A stretch of DNA of 5,399 bases, taken from contig VBKY01000595.1 in assembly GCA_005879255.1 (NCBI GenBank), positions 1-5,399 of the forward strand, written 5' to 3'. A model generated the notes under the pieces. That model did no database searches, was not told the origin of the DNA, and worked only from the letters and a program-made list of their open reading frames with translations. Position numbers and translations under genes: made by a program. The stretch comes from Deltaproteobacteria bacterium. GTDB taxonomy: Bacteria; Desulfobacterota_B; Binatia; UBA9968. Below, in pieces: positions 1 to 5,399 of the stretch (positions are counted from its first letter, which is position 1; each line of letters starts with the position of its first letter).

Positions 1-310
1 CCTCTGTTCGTTCTGACATTCGATTCTCTTTCTGATGCTCACACCTCGGTCTTTAAGGGATGGGGGCAAAACAGGCAAAACGGGTATTCTCTAAGGCAGC
101 ATCCATCTTTAACGCCTGGTCCGCTACTGAGTTGTTGTGAGGCACGACGTGACACGCAGCTGACTGATGGGGAAGTGGTTTGCCCACTCAATCGAAAGAA
201 CCGCAACATTTGTTAAATTAGCCCGCTATACAGTTTCCCTCGTCTAGCGGTGGAGAAATGCGAGAGCACCGCGAAGGCCACAGTTTTGTGCTATACACGG
301 GAGCAAGCCT
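1..310. other. Left-edge region without a supportable gene
   Basis: This stretch lies downstream of the cyclase gene. I find no gene here that I can support. On the plus strand, frame 1 stays open from the window edge to a TAA at 214-216 (71 codons), so the tail of a gene entering from the left cannot be excluded, but the translation resembles no family I know and its codon use does not look coding. A 9-bp tandem repeat with core ggcaaaac occurs at 65-72 and 74-81. Two weak inverted repeats (223-228 with 245-250, and 265-269 with 288-292) lie where a cyclase terminator would be expected, but neither has a GC-rich stem followed by a T-run, so I do not call a terminator. Confidence 0.4.
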
Positions 311-1444
311 CTAATGTTTGCCGAAAATGAGCGGGGTAAGCAGGATGTGGGCGGTGATTTCGAACGCGACGATGCCGAATGTTACTAGAGACGCGGCGAG
401 CACGAAAATAGTTCGACGTTTCTCGAGTGTGGTCATCACTTTCAGATGGGCTGCAACCCTCACTTCCCTTCTGAGCTTTCGGGCGTGCCAGAGAGTATAA
501 AGATTTGCGACAGCGGCGAAACTCGCCAGCACAAGAATAGGAACGCGAATGGCACTTTGGTCCAGGAAAACTAGCATAGCCGTTAGGCCAAAGAGCCCGC
601 TCGCACCGAAGGCGACCGCCAAGGGACCGATCAGTGTTGCGATCGCGCAGGGGGCTCCCAGGACGCCAAAAATCATCGCGCCCAAGCTTATCGTTTCTCT
701 TACTGGTGTTTCGGCGGCATCGTTGGCCGCACGGCTGCCTCCCTTGCCACGCAATCGATATGACGTCACTGGCTCGCGGAAACCCTTTAGCAGGACCTGT
801 TCGGATATGGCTTCAGGAAACTCGGCGGAGTGCTTACCATAGCTTTCTGCGCTGATCAGGATGTCTCCGGCGCCAGCTTTGCCTTGAAGGCGAGCGGCGA
901 GATTCACCACGTCGCCTATGGCGGTGTAGTCCTTGTTGTCTTCGGAGCCTAGCCGGCCCACTCGAGCATAACCGGTTGCGATGCCTACGGAGGCTTGAAG
1001 AGAGAGCCCAAAGCGTGAGGCTAGACTTTTGAGCGCGGATTCCAGTTCGGTGGCCGCGAAAATAGCGCGGCGCGCGTGGTCTTCGTGGCGCACGGGGACG
1101 TTGAAAAGAGCCATCACGGCGTCGCCGATGTATTTGTCGATGAAGGCATCGTGTTTCACCAATACCTCGGTGGCCATCCGTAAGAAGGAATCGACTACCT
1201 CATGCGTTCTTTCTGCTCCGAGATCGTGGGTCAGCTCCGTAAACGAGGACAGGTCGGCAAAGAGTACCGTGAGCTCCACCAGTCGCCCCTCTTCCACATG
1301 GGTGCTACAGCGGGTGCAGATATTAGGATTGCGCGGACTGCGCCTTATTCCGACGATTCGAAACACGACACTCATTGCGCCTGATAAAGGCGTGCCGCAG
1401 ATGCTACATTGCGCTGATAGGTGAGAGCTGGATGAAGGGCTCAT
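311..1444 (-). CDS. Class III (IIIb-type) adenylate cyclase with N-terminal CxxC pair and C-terminal four-helix membrane domain
   Basis: This is a 377-aa protein that should make cAMP from ATP at the inner face of the cytoplasmic membrane. The catalytic domain spans about residues 55-232. Its metal-binding aspartates are Asp64 (in LFADLSSFT) and Asp108 (in KYIGDAVMALF), its purine-recognising Lys is Lys104, and its transition-state residues are Asn181 and Arg185 (in NLAARLQ). Thr174 (in DYTAIGD) stands where class IIIa enzymes have Asp; this Lys/Thr pair is the class IIIb signature and favours ATP over GTP. All canonical catalytic residues are present, so the enzyme is probably active as a homodimer. 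Cys13/Cys16 and Cys43/Cys46 form two CxxC knuckles that may bind zinc or act as a redox or metal sensor. Residues 253-368 hold four hydrophobic segments (about 253-272, 275-295, 299-319, 344-368), with a basic stretch at 321-344. The start keeps both CxxC motifs, but the upstream Shine-Dalgarno is weak. The gene is not obviously in an operon. The cyclase call is very secure; the sensory roles of the end domains are inferred. Confidence 0.95.
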   Translation of the reverse strand: MSPSSSSHLSAQCSICGTPLSGAMSVVFRIVGIRRSPRNPNICTRCSTHVEEGRLVELTVLFADLSSFTELTHDLGAERTHEVVDSFLRMATEVLVKHDAFIDKYIGDAVMALFNVPVRHEDHARRAIFAATELESALKSLASRFGLSLQASVGIATGYARVGRLGSEDNKDYTAIGDVVNLAARLQGKAGAGDILISAESYGKHSAEFPEAISEQVLLKGFREPVTSYRLRGKGGSRAANDAAETPVRETISLGAMIFGVLGAPCAIATLIGPLAVAFGASGLFGLTAMLVFLDQSAIRVPILVLASFAAVANLYTLWHARKLRREVRVAAHLKVMTTLEKRRTIFVLAASLVTFGIVAFEITAHILLTPLIFGKH

Positions 1445-1789
1445 ACGAAAGTGATCTTATGTATTTGATGGGCGCATAATAACGCGACGAATAGGTTTTA
1501 TACTTCGATGGGCTCATGCTTCGAGAATCTCGGCATGAACGCTGCCTTCTTCGATAAGTTTAAGGGCGGTCGGCTGACGCTTGAATTTTGAGTCTTTTGG
1601 CAAAGCAACTCGACATTGCCCACCGAAGGGGCTGACTCTGCCATAACCATATATTCCTGTGTTTTAACCGAAAACGCCGCGCAGAGGATTACTAATCCTC
1701 GTGTCGTTAGGTTCGTTTATGGTCGCATTTGCATGGCCATCTCCTCGTGCTTCGTACTCGGCCATTTCAAATCTGGACGCCAACTTTTC
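1445..1789. other. Non-coding or eroded region upstream of the cyclase gene
   Basis: No intact gene is supported here. The region should contain the minus-strand promoter of the cyclase gene, but I cannot pick out a convincing -35/-10 pair; AT-rich stretches lie at 1455-1465 and 1475-1483. On the minus strand a frame without an ATG is open from about 1660 down to a TGA at 1516-1514. It ends in a protein-like helix (ALKLIEEGSVHAEILEA) and could be the eroded tail of another gene, but I cannot name a family. Another minus-strand frame, from an ATG at 1644 to a TAA at 1498 (48 codons), has no recognisable content. In frame directly after the stop of the hydroxylase relic lies a 33-codon ORF beginning MAEYEARGDG; it too has no recognisable content. 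Confidence 0.4.
1684..1700. repeat. Perfect 7-bp inverted repeat, resembling a tRNA anticodon arm
   Basis: Seven bases (gaggatt) are followed by a 3-base spacer (act) and the exact complement (aatcctc). The stem can also be read as 5 bp with a 7-base loop TTACTAA, which is the geometry of a tRNA anticodon arm. The bases that follow (gtgtcgttaggttcg) resemble a variable loop and the start of a T-arm, as in tRNA-Asn. However, the upstream D-arm is not recognisable, the T-stem does not close and no acceptor stem pairs, so this is not a functional tRNA. There is no T-run on either side, so it is not a standard terminator. It could be a decayed tRNA piece, an operator-like palindrome, or chance. 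Confidence 0.5.
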
Positions 1790-1979
1790 TCACAGTACCT
1801 TGTCCAGTGTGATCGCCAGTTCGTGGTGGCACTTGCCGGTCGCGTGGAAAACAGCAATGGCGATGGCCGCCGCCACGCCGACTATGCCAATTTCGCCTAA
1901 TCCTTTGATGCCAAGCGGATTCACGATTTGAATCATTTTCTTCGACGACTATCACGGACAATCTCGAAGCAACATCGGG
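1790..1979 (-). pseudogene. C-terminal relic of a xanthine dehydrogenase/aldehyde oxidase molybdenum-binding subunit, frameshifted
   Basis: The minus strand encodes the characteristic C-terminus of the large molybdenum-cofactor subunit of the xanthine dehydrogenase/aldehyde oxidase family (PaoC/YagR-like). From 1924 to 1790 it reads VNPLGIKGLGEIGIVGVAAA, then an AIAIAVFHATGK segment and a terminal ITLDKVL with a TGA stop. In the family these bases normally encode NPLGxKGxGEIG, AxANAVxHATGK and LPITLDKLL. The residues just upstream (LSVIVVEENDSN, codons at 1961-1926) are in another frame. Skipping one base at about 1925 joins the two into the normal VVEEND-N-VNPLG order, so there is a one-base insertion. 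Further upstream the matching frame meets a TGA at 1991-1989, and nothing like the remaining roughly 700 residues is present before the DoxX gene. Substitutions at usually conserved sites (Ile for Asn in AxANAV, Cys for Arg after GK) also suggest decay. An ATG at 1936-1934 opens a 48-codon frame, but it is very unlikely to be a functional gene. The 5' boundary is approximate. Confidence 0.85.
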
Positions 1980-2060
1980 AAACCTTTCTCATTCGGGCTT
2001 CTGGTCCATGTGTATACGTGGCGTCAAAAACTCGAAAGGCTTGAATTTGGGTACTCTCTT

Positions 2061-2585
2061 TCACGTCGACGCTTTTCTGCGCCTTCTGATCAGGCCATCG
2101 ATCGCCAGTGGTCCAGTACCGCCCAAGACAAGAGCCGCGATGCAAGCGAGGTATAGGAGGTTACATTCATAGCCCACCGGCCCGAACTGAGCGCCGGCAG
2201 CAGTCACGGCCATGAGCTTGATCGAACTGAACCCGTAGGGCAAATGCACAGTAAAAATAGCCACCAACAAAAGCGCGGCCATCGGCAAACTGACCAGGGA
2301 CACGAAGGCGCCCAGAAGTATTGCTAAGCCGCCGAGCAGCTCGGTCAGTATGGTGACCCACGCCATGAAATGTGGCGCAGGCACAGCTAGCGCGTGCAGG
2401 ATAGCGGCGAATGCGTCGGGGCCCTTGGACAGCTTGGCGAAACCATGCTCCATGAAACCAAAGCCAACGATCAGGCGCAACGGAATAGGAGCCCACCGAG
2501 CGATCGGAAATCGACCTGGCAAGTCGAACGCAATGTTCCGCAAAGATTCCTTAATAGATGCTTCAGTATTGGAAGTAGTTATCAT
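2061..2585 (-). CDS. DoxX-family integral membrane protein
   Basis: This is a 174-aa DoxX-family protein, a small four-helix inner-membrane protein. The family is named after the thiosulfate:quinone oxidoreductase subunit, but most members have no defined role; some are tied to redox or oxidative-stress handling. Hydrophobic segments lie at about residues 32-50, 73-95, 98-115 and 140-160. The family pattern is clear: an Arg in the first helix, then GFGFMEHGFAKL at about 41-52, a Phe-Ala-Ala-Ile-Leu loop and AVPAPHFMAW, then a TELLGGLAILLGAF second helix. The tail is basic (RRRRK), consistent with a cytoplasmic C-terminus. I chose the ATG at 2585-2583 because it gives the usual family length and has a purine-rich GAGAA a few bases upstream. 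An in-frame ATG at 2672 would add 29 polar residues unlike the family, without a visible ribosome site. The gene stands alone, followed at 80-90 bases by the molybdenum hydroxylase relic. The family call is firm; the substrate is unknown. Confidence 0.9.
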   Translation of the reverse strand: MITTSNTEASIKESLRNIAFDLPGRFPIARWAPIPLRLIVGFGFMEHGFAKLSKGPDAFAAILHALAVPAPHFMAWVTILTELLGGLAILLGAFVSLVSLPMAALLLVAIFTVHLPYGFSSIKLMAVTAAGAQFGPVGYECNLLYLACIAALVLGGTGPLAIDGLIRRRRKAST

Positions 2586-2678
2586 TGTATTCTCGTGGTT
2601 CTCATCGGATTGTCCGTAGTGTGAAAGTAGGGGAGCAAGCTTTGTGCCGACGGATCGATGTGAGGAAAACATCTATAG

Positions 2679-3119
2679 TTGTGCAATCAGGAGAGGTTCA
2701 GATTTTACACCTTGCTTCGGACGGATTGTGACGAAGAACGCGTGACTACTTATCGGCACGTGTTGAAATGTCGACTTTCTCAGGGAGGAGCGATTCCTTT
2801 TTTTTATCTGTGCTTGAAGAGTTGTGCGCTTCGTTCCAAGCCGAGCGATGGCCCCTGTGGGGCCGCCGATGATTCAGTTCGTATCGTTGGAAACTGGAAA
2901 AGAAAAGAGCTGGAGTTTCAGAAAGAATATCTAAAGCTCGTCAACGAAGAACCGACCCCGGTCATGCCCAATGAAATGGAAAAACTCGTCAGCGAGCTTT
3001 CGCGCGATCGTCCCGTTTTCTTCGCCACGATCGCCGTGACGCTCACAGCAGCAGCGCTCCCGACCAGTGCAACGTCCTCGTTTGCTGGCAACTGGAGTGA
3101 AGGGCTGCCGCAGAAGTGA
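2679..3119 (+). CDS. Hypothetical protein, doubtful
   Basis: This is an open frame of 146 codons from a TTG at 2679, or about 51 codons from the ATG at 2964, and I do not recognise it. The first 70 codons read like non-coding sequence, are cysteine-rich and have no clear start. From about residue 72 the character changes to a charged, helical stretch (KRKELEFQKEYLKLVNEE, then PTPVMPNEMEKLVSELSRD) with GC-biased third positions, then a short hydrophobic run (FFATIAVTLTAAALP) and a polar tail. The helical part weakly recalls the alphaproteobacterial anti-sigma factor NepR (helix, then xNEPxP, then a short LLxxL helix), but the spacing is off and I would not assign it. The only strong Shine-Dalgarno-like run (agggaggag, 2782-2790) is not correctly spaced from a start codon in this frame. 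The frame ends 9 bases from the stop of the convergent LLM gene. It may be a small gene with a start I cannot place, a decayed 3' end, or chance. Confidence 0.35.
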   Translation: MCNQERFRFYTLLRTDCDEERVTTYRHVLKCRLSQGGAIPFFYLCLKSCALRSKPSDGPCGAADDSVRIVGNWKRKELEFQKEYLKLVNEEPTPVMPNEMEKLVSELSRDRPVFFATIAVTLTAAALPTSATSSFAGNWSEGLPQK

Positions 3120-3128
3120 GCGTTTCAC

Positions 3129-4034
3129 TCATGAGGCCGCGCGGCGCAGCCGCTCGAGGAGCCGAAACTGCGTATTGAACGGGACCTCCGCCTGCGTCAG
3201 GTCCCACATCACGCCTTCGACACCCAGCGACTGCAGGCGCTGCAGATCGTCGCGGATTTGCTCTGGTGCGCCACTCAAAGGCTTTCGGTCGGCGACAGGC
3301 GTCTCCGTGACGGGGTCGTTGATGCGGACGATGACCGGCCCGGCCGACTGCCCGGCGTCGCTCGCCGCGGTGCGGAAGTGGCGCAACAGCGTCTCGAGCT
3401 CCGTCCAGTCGAACATGATCGGGTGAAGTCCCAAGCCGAGGCGTCCGGCTCGCGCGGCCGGGCCGTTCGATGTCGGCATGACGCCGATCAGCAGCAACGG
3501 GCCGCCAGGCTGCAGCGGCTTGGGTCCGATCTCGGACTCCGGAATCTTGTAGAATCGACCATCGTAGCGAACCGGATCGGGGCTCCAGGCTGCGCGGAGA
3601 GCACCGATGAAGTCCTCGAAGCCCGCTCCGCGCCGCTGCATGGGAACATTCGCGGTCTCGAACTCATCGGCCGACCAGCCTTGGCCCAGACCGGTAATCA
3701 CACGGCCCGCGCTGAAATGATCGAGAGTCGCGAGTCGACGGGCCAGCATGACCGGCACGTGGAAGAGTGCGTCGATGACGCTGGTGCCGAGTTTGATCCG
3801 CCGAGTCTTGGTGGCAACGAAGGTGAGTGTCTCGATCGGATCGTAGACGTTGGCGTAGTACGCCGGCGGCGTCCAACCTGGAAAGGGCGCGCTGCGTGGC
3901 TTGACGGGCCTCAACAGCCGCTCCAAGGTCCAAACGGCATCGTAGTCGAGCTGTTCAGCTTCGTGCGCGAAACGCGCAATCACCTCGGGAGAGCTCTCCC
4001 TACCGTAATGGGGTAGTCCAAGACTCAGCTTCAT
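3129..4034 (-). CDS. LLM-class flavin-dependent oxidoreductase (luciferase-like monooxygenase fold)
   Basis: This 301-aa single-domain protein belongs to the bacterial luciferase-like/F420-dependent oxidoreductase superfamily, a cytosolic TIM-barrel enzyme that uses reduced flavin (FMNH2) or F420. Recognisable blocks include the first strand MKLSLGLPHYG; DAVWTLERLLRP (32-43); YDPIETLTFVATKTRRIKLG (64-83), the usual PxxxLxxxAxxTxRIxLGT pattern; LATLDHFSAGRVITGLGQGW with SADEFE (101-126), the cofactor/substrate-side signature xLDxxSxGRxxxGxGxGW; and PKPLQPGGPLLLIG (171-184). The C-terminal helices (SGAPEQIRDDLQRLQSLGVE) are also typical. Length is normal for the short LLM subclass. The start is set at 4034 by an excellent AAAGGAG 5-6 bases upstream of ATG; an in-frame ATG at 4067 would add 11 residues that include that ribosome site. 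It is the third gene of a minus-strand run, 56 bases behind the Pr6Pr-like gene, and is notably GC-rich. Substrate and cofactor choice cannot be read from the sequence. Confidence 0.93.
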   Translation of the reverse strand: MKLSLGLPHYGRESSPEVIARFAHEAEQLDYDAVWTLERLLRPVKPRSAPFPGWTPPAYYANVYDPIETLTFVATKTRRIKLGTSVIDALFHVPVMLARRLATLDHFSAGRVITGLGQGWSADEFETANVPMQRRGAGFEDFIGALRAAWSPDPVRYDGRFYKIPESEIGPKPLQPGGPLLLIGVMPTSNGPAARAGRLGLGLHPIMFDWTELETLLRHFRTAASDAGQSAGPVIVRINDPVTETPVADRKPLSGAPEQIRDDLQRLQSLGVEGVMWDLTQAEVPFNTQFRLLERLRRAAS

Positions 4035-4046
4035 CGCTACTCCTTT
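4035..4046 (-). promoter_or_regulatory. Shine-Dalgarno site of the LLM oxidoreductase gene
   Basis: On the minus strand the bases read AAAGGAGTAGCG directly before the ATG at 4034-4032. AAAGGAG matches the 16S anti-Shine-Dalgarno at good spacing and fixes the start of the LLM gene, ruling out the upstream in-frame ATG at 4067. Confidence 0.8.
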
Positions 4047-4090
4047 CACCAGGCACGCTCGCCACAACAGATTGGCGAGGTACGGTTTGC

Positions 4091-4711
4091 CTACGCAATA
4101 GTCCGCTTTAACTTATTTCCCAACGTCATAATCAGCCAAGAGCATAACAAGAACGTCGCCAGGATAGCTATACAGTAAAGCGCAACCCCTCCATAACCGC
4201 CTGCTTTATTAGGATTGAAGAACGGATATGGATACCAGTTAATGGCTGCGCCACGGATCAACGAGTAGGCCAAGTAGAGTAATGGAAAAATGAGCCAGAG
4301 CCATAACTGCTTGGGAGAAAGCTTCGACTTTGGCGGCTGGTAGAGCCATTCTGCTACCACGACAACCGGCATGATGTAGTGGAGTATAGCGTTCACCCAC
4401 GGCAATAGATCTCCCAGGTCCACATCGCGGAGTAAGACGCCGAAAACAATACCAACTAGAGCCATATAGGCAACCGAACTTCCCCGGATAATGTCTTCGG
4501 CTACCGTCGGTTGACGATGCTTAATGAGATGTATGGCGCCAATAATCAGAACAATGGCGGCAAAGATATTAGACAGATCTGTAAAGAAGCTGAAAAAATT
4601 AACTAGGCTATGGCCCCCTTGAATGTCGATAACTAATTCGTCGCCGATGGCTACTAGCGTTAGTAAGCCAAAGAAGAGCCGAGCAGTAATAAGAAACTTT
4701 CGTTGAACCAC
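4091..4711 (-). CDS. Pr6Pr/FAR-17a-AIG1-like integral membrane protein
   Basis: This 206-aa protein has about six membrane helices (roughly residues 8-26, 38-62, 76-94, 104-122, 135-152, 176-197) and belongs to the Pr6Pr family, bacterial relatives of the eukaryotic AIG1/ADTRP proteins. Family blocks are FFSFFTDLSNIFA (39-51), LPWVNAILHYIMPV (103-116), WLIFPLLYLAYSLIRG (139-154) and WYPYPFFNP (159-167). In AIG1 and ADTRP, a membrane-embedded Thr and His form the catalytic pair that hydrolyses fatty acid esters of hydroxy fatty acids. The corresponding Thr44 (FFTDLSN) and His111 (LHYIMP) are both present here, so a membrane lipid-ester hydrolase role is possible, but it is not established for bacterial members. 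The start appears to be GTG at 4711-4709, 19 bases after the SDR stop, with no clear Shine-Dalgarno; translational coupling to the SDR is plausible. An ATG at 4719 is out of frame. The gene is clearly more AT-rich than both neighbours. Confidence 0.85.
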   Translation of the reverse strand: MVQRKFLITARLFFGLLTLVAIGDELVIDIQGGHSLVNFFSFFTDLSNIFAAIVLIIGAIHLIKHRQPTVAEDIIRGSSVAYMALVGIVFGVLLRDVDLGDLLPWVNAILHYIMPVVVVAEWLYQPPKSKLSPKQLWLWLIFPLLYLAYSLIRGAAINWYPYPFFNPNKAGGYGGVALYCIAILATFLLCSWLIMTLGNKLKRTIA

Positions 4712-4730
4712 AAGCGCATTGTATACCAGG

Positions 4731-5399
4731 TTAAAATTTCATACCGGTGAGTTCTTCACTCAAGATCCACAAGCGTTCAGCGGCGTTCGGATCGATGGCC
4801 CAGGGTGACACGCCATCATTGCTGGCGGAATCAGGCTGACAAACCTCGGCAATCTCGACATCCTGACAGTAGACACCCCCCATTCCGGCAAGCTGAGGAC
4901 TCGTGGCGCACCAGACGGACGTAGCGGCGCCTTGTTCGAGCGTCTTGAAATCGCCTCCTTCGGCCACGGATTTTCCGGCCGGGATAAAACCAGGCTTGTC
5001 ATCGCGCGACAGGCCATAGCCTCGGAGTTCCTCGTCTGTCATGTGCCGGCTGAGATCTGTCAGGATGGCGCCCGGATGAACGGCGAAGGCACGAACTCCA
5101 CTGGCTTCGCCACGCCGATCAAGTTCCACAGCAAACAGCACATTTGCGGTTTTCGATTGGCCGTAGGCCTGCCATCGATCGTAGGCGCGATGTTGAAATT
5201 GGGGATCGTCGAAATCCATTCCGGCGCGCTGGTGAGCGCGGGAAGAAACGGAAACGACGCGGGCGCCGTGGGCATTGCGCAGCGCCGGCCAGAGACGCGC
5301 CGTTAATTGAAAGTGGCCCAGATGATTCGCGGAAAACTGAGACTCATATCCTCGACTATCGCGCGCCAATGGCGTCGCCATGATACCTGCGTTGTTGAT
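4731..5399 (-). CDS. Short-chain dehydrogenase/reductase (SDR), 5' end outside the window
   Basis: The open frame runs through the right window edge; 222 C-terminal residues are visible and the N-terminal Rossmann part (TGxxxGxG cofactor loop) is missing. Counting from the edge, the first residues INNAG hold the SDR NNAG motif, so the ATG at 5381 is internal and not the start. Next come the catalytic Asn in NHLGHF (about residue 25), the catalytic Ser in [10 protein letters not shown] (about 52-53), the catalytic pair Tyr79/Lys83 in YGQSK, and the HPG motif after the sixth strand (108-110). [14 protein letters not shown] and the [15 protein letters not shown] helix place it near the retinol dehydrogenase/WWOX/protochlorophyllide-reductase-like SDRs, which reduce or oxidise alcohol/carbonyl groups with NADP(H). 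Substrate is unknown. It is the first visible gene of a minus-strand run with the Pr6Pr-like and LLM genes. Confidence 0.93.
   Translation of the reverse strand: MNNAGIMATPLARDSRGYESQFSANHLGHFQLTARLWPALRNAHGARVVSVSSRAHQRAGMDFDDPQFQHRAYDRWQAYGQSKTANVLFAVELDRRGEASGVRAFAVHPGAILTDLSRHMTDEELRGYGLSRDDKPGFIPAGKSVAEGGDFKTLEQGAATSVWCATSPQLAGMGGVYCQDVEIAEVCQPDSASNDGVSPWAIDPNAAERLWILSEELTGMKF

Noticed and set aside
1658..1735. Possible complete tRNA around the 1684-1700 hairpin
   Set aside because: Only the anticodon-like arm pairs; the D-arm, T-arm closure and acceptor stem are missing.
1616..1931. Two overlapping plus-strand ORFs of 94 and 76 codons
   Set aside because: Their 3' halves run antisense to the molybdenum hydroxylase relic, and neither translation shows domain features or a ribosome site.
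1933..2145. Minus-strand ORF of 70 codons overlapping the DoxX 3' end
   Set aside because: It is out of frame with the DoxX gene and its translation is basic and featureless; it only crosses the boundary to the relic.
2850..2864. GC-rich hairpin (ggcccc tgt ggggcc), candidate terminator
   Set aside because: There is no T-run on either strand and it lies inside an uncertain ORF with no gene ending beside it.
3115..3129. Short inverted repeat (agtga gcgtt tcact) between convergent stops, candidate bidirectional terminator
   Set aside because: The stem is only five base pairs, AT-containing and without T-tracts, so it could easily be chance.
3258..4016. Long plus-strand ORF of 252 codons
   Set aside because: It lies antisense to the LLM oxidoreductase gene. 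The translation is Arg/Gly-rich with no family features, as expected from the opposite strand of a GC-rich gene.
5379..5381. ATG as the start of the SDR gene
   Set aside because: The in-frame codons upstream encode INNAGI, the conserved SDR NNAG motif, so the gene continues past the window edge.

Overview
The window reads as bacterial chromosomal DNA, most likely from a proteobacterium. The evidence is the gene set: a class IIIb adenylate cyclase, a DoxX-type membrane protein, a luciferase-like flavin oxidoreductase, an SDR, and the remains of a PaoC/YagR-like molybdenum hydroxylase. This is inferred from gene families only; there is no rRNA or other taxonomic marker. Genes are moderately spaced and almost all lie on the minus strand. 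Base composition is patchy, with a GC-rich LLM gene beside a clearly more AT-rich membrane gene, and there are non-coding or decayed stretches between genes. This looks like a mosaic accessory region.

Right to left, in the direction of transcription, the layout is as follows. (a) 5399-3129 minus holds a compact three-gene run: an SDR oxidoreductase (5' end outside the window), a Pr6Pr/AIG1-like integral membrane protein 19 bases behind it, and an LLM-class flavin-dependent oxidoreductase with a strong Shine-Dalgarno sequence. These could be one operon joining two redox enzymes to a membrane protein with a possible lipid hydrolase site. (b) 2679-3119 plus is a doubtful hypothetical ORF, convergent with the LLM gene. 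(c) 2061-2585 minus is a DoxX-family membrane protein. (d) 1790-1979 minus is the C-terminal stub of a xanthine dehydrogenase/aldehyde oxidase molybdenum-binding subunit, carrying a one-base frameshift and lacking everything upstream, so it is a gene relic. (e) 1445-1789 is non-coding or eroded DNA with one good hairpin that resembles a tRNA anticodon arm. (f) 311-1444 minus is a class III adenylate cyclase with an N-terminal paired-CxxC segment and a C-terminal four-helix membrane domain. (g) 1-310 has no supportable gene.

No CRISPR array, intact transposase, integrase, rRNA or complete tRNA was seen. I do not see a convincing new multi-gene system. The most informative items are the decayed molybdenum hydroxylase end, the unusual architecture of the cyclase, and the Thr/His pair in the Pr6Pr-like protein sitting between two oxidoreductases.
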